From Dirofilaria immitis (lineage: Eukaryota; Nematoda; Chromadorea; Rhabditida; Onchocercidae): a stretch of 64,000 nt of DNA. Position 1 is the first letter of the stretch, and each line of letters opens with the position of its first letter. Below are positions 63,302 to 64,000 of the stretch, piece by piece. The notes under the pieces are model-generated. The model was not told the DNA's origin, ran no database searches, and was given only the letters and a program-made list of their open reading frames with translations. The stretch covers positions 642,501-706,500 of the forward strand of contig JAKNDB010000068.1 in assembly GCA_024305405.1 (NCBI GenBank). The letters run 5' to 3'. A program made the position numbers and the translations under genes.

Positions 63302-63502
63302 TTATTTTAAACTATAATGTATATGAGTGAACATTTCTTCAACCAAACTACGTAGAAGAAATTGTAGAAACAATGTGATAGTACTTAAAATAATTAAAAC
63401 ACTGTAATAGGTAATCGATGGAGAGCTCCAGTCGGTAAATGTTTGTATCATACATAATGGGAAATACATCACTTCGAAAAAACTGATTAATGCCATAAGA
63501 AG
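63302..63502 (-). CDS. last exon of a multipass membrane protein (5' part outside the window)
   Basis: A TTTCAG acceptor at 63503-63508 (minus sense) opens 67 codons including the stop: LLMALISFFEVMYFPLCMI forms one hydrophobic segment, a short polar loop TDWSSPSITYY follows, then SVLIILSTITLFLQFLLR forms a second, and the end is EEMFTHIHYSLK. Two membrane passes and a clean 3' terminal exon suggest a transporter or receptor, but the family cannot be named from this piece. The upstream exons must lie beyond 63502, at least partly outside the window. Confidence 0.5.
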   Translation of the reverse strand, partial: LLMALISFFEVMYFPLCMIQTFTDWSSPSITYYSVLIILSTITLFLQFLLRSLVEEMFTHIHYSLK

Positions 63503-64000
63503 CTGAAATGATTATTTTGAATTAATTCATGTGATATTATAATTTTTGTGCAGCAAAAAATTGTGAAAAATTGAAGTTGAAATGTCATATCATATATCGA
63601 TAAGTTATCACTTCTTAGCAAAAATTTATGCAAATTATAAAGAAATATATTTTGATAAAAAGAAAATATAACTAAAACTAATGATATCTAGAAAGAATTT
63701 TTTATTACATCGATGAATTGTTTCGTAAAAAATGTAAATATTTTACAACATTAAATTAATATATAAATATGATATCAGGGCTAATTAAATTAAATACAAT
63801 CTAAATAAATAATTAATTAATATGCTATTCAAAATCATGTTACATTTGGCGCTTATTAATTTATAATTTCATAATTAAGTTTGACAGATTTTTGCAATAA
63901 AATAATTCCGTAGTTGAAATTATACCGTAATATTCGAGATTAGCTGAAAATTTTAAATTTCGAAATCTTTTCCATATCTGAATTTTGCATCAAATCATTG
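63503..64000. other. probable intron of the edge gene
   Basis: AT-rich sequence upstream (minus sense) of the terminal exon. A minus-strand TTTTCAG followed 18 bases later by GGTATAA (around 63930-63955) could mark a micro-exon, but it is too short to support. Confidence 0.3.

Noticed and set aside
1..64000. CRISPR arrays, tRNA or rRNA genes, integrated virus or transposase genes
   Set aside because: None was recognised. The tandem repeats lack CRISPR-like spacers, and no reverse-transcriptase or transposase motif was seen in any frame I read.

Overview
The window looks like nuclear DNA of an AT-rich nematode, most likely a filarial or related spirurid worm. This is inferred from many short introns ending in TTTCAG-like acceptors, a Patched-related gene of the nematode type, short intergenic housekeeping genes and abundant A/T homopolymers. 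No species can be named from the sequence alone. Nothing bacterial, viral or organellar was seen.

Plus strand, 1-11.4 kb: a diverged 240-bp direct duplication (1.0-1.5 kb); a relic zinc finger (3.0 kb); a C2H2 zinc-finger array gene (4.1-5.1 kb) with a possible signal-peptide exon upstream (3.57 kb) that joins it out of frame; three diverged copies of a hairpin-containing module (5.85-6.64 kb); and a five-exon gene for a small single-pass membrane protein of unknown family (9.8-11.2 kb). From 11.4 to 16.4 kb there is AT-rich DNA with a 42-bp x 5 minisatellite.

Minus strand, 40.6-16.5 kb: one long gene, reconstructed here as about 27 exons (about 1,346 codons), encodes a Patched-related (sterol-sensing-domain, RND-fold) membrane protein. 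Splice phases chain through the gene, but seven exons keep frame only if one base is added to or removed from an A/T run. The acidic residues that mark RND transporters in TM4 and TM10 are absent. Its two longest introns (4.8 and 6.1 kb) and its upstream flank hold minisatellites, hairpins and a 0.95-kb CCA/CTA triplet satellite.

The region 42-51 kb is essentially intergenic. Two ordinary genes then follow on the minus strand, head to tail: a MADF-domain nuclear protein (54.5-51.3 kb, seven exons, one apparent GC-AG intron) and a PSMD5-like 26S proteasome assembly chaperone (61.2-56.7 kb, nine exons, 506 residues). Both read through without any frame correction, which makes the damaged frame of the Patched-related gene stand out. 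At the right edge (63.3-63.5 kb) lies the last exon of another minus-strand membrane protein whose body is outside the window.

The genes do not form an obvious pathway. The strongest leads are the Patched-related protein lacking both acidic motifs, the clustered homopolymer frame breaks, a palindrome that covers one of its 3' splice sites, a perfect hairpin in the 3' flank of the MADF gene, and the orphan membrane gene with a repeated tail.
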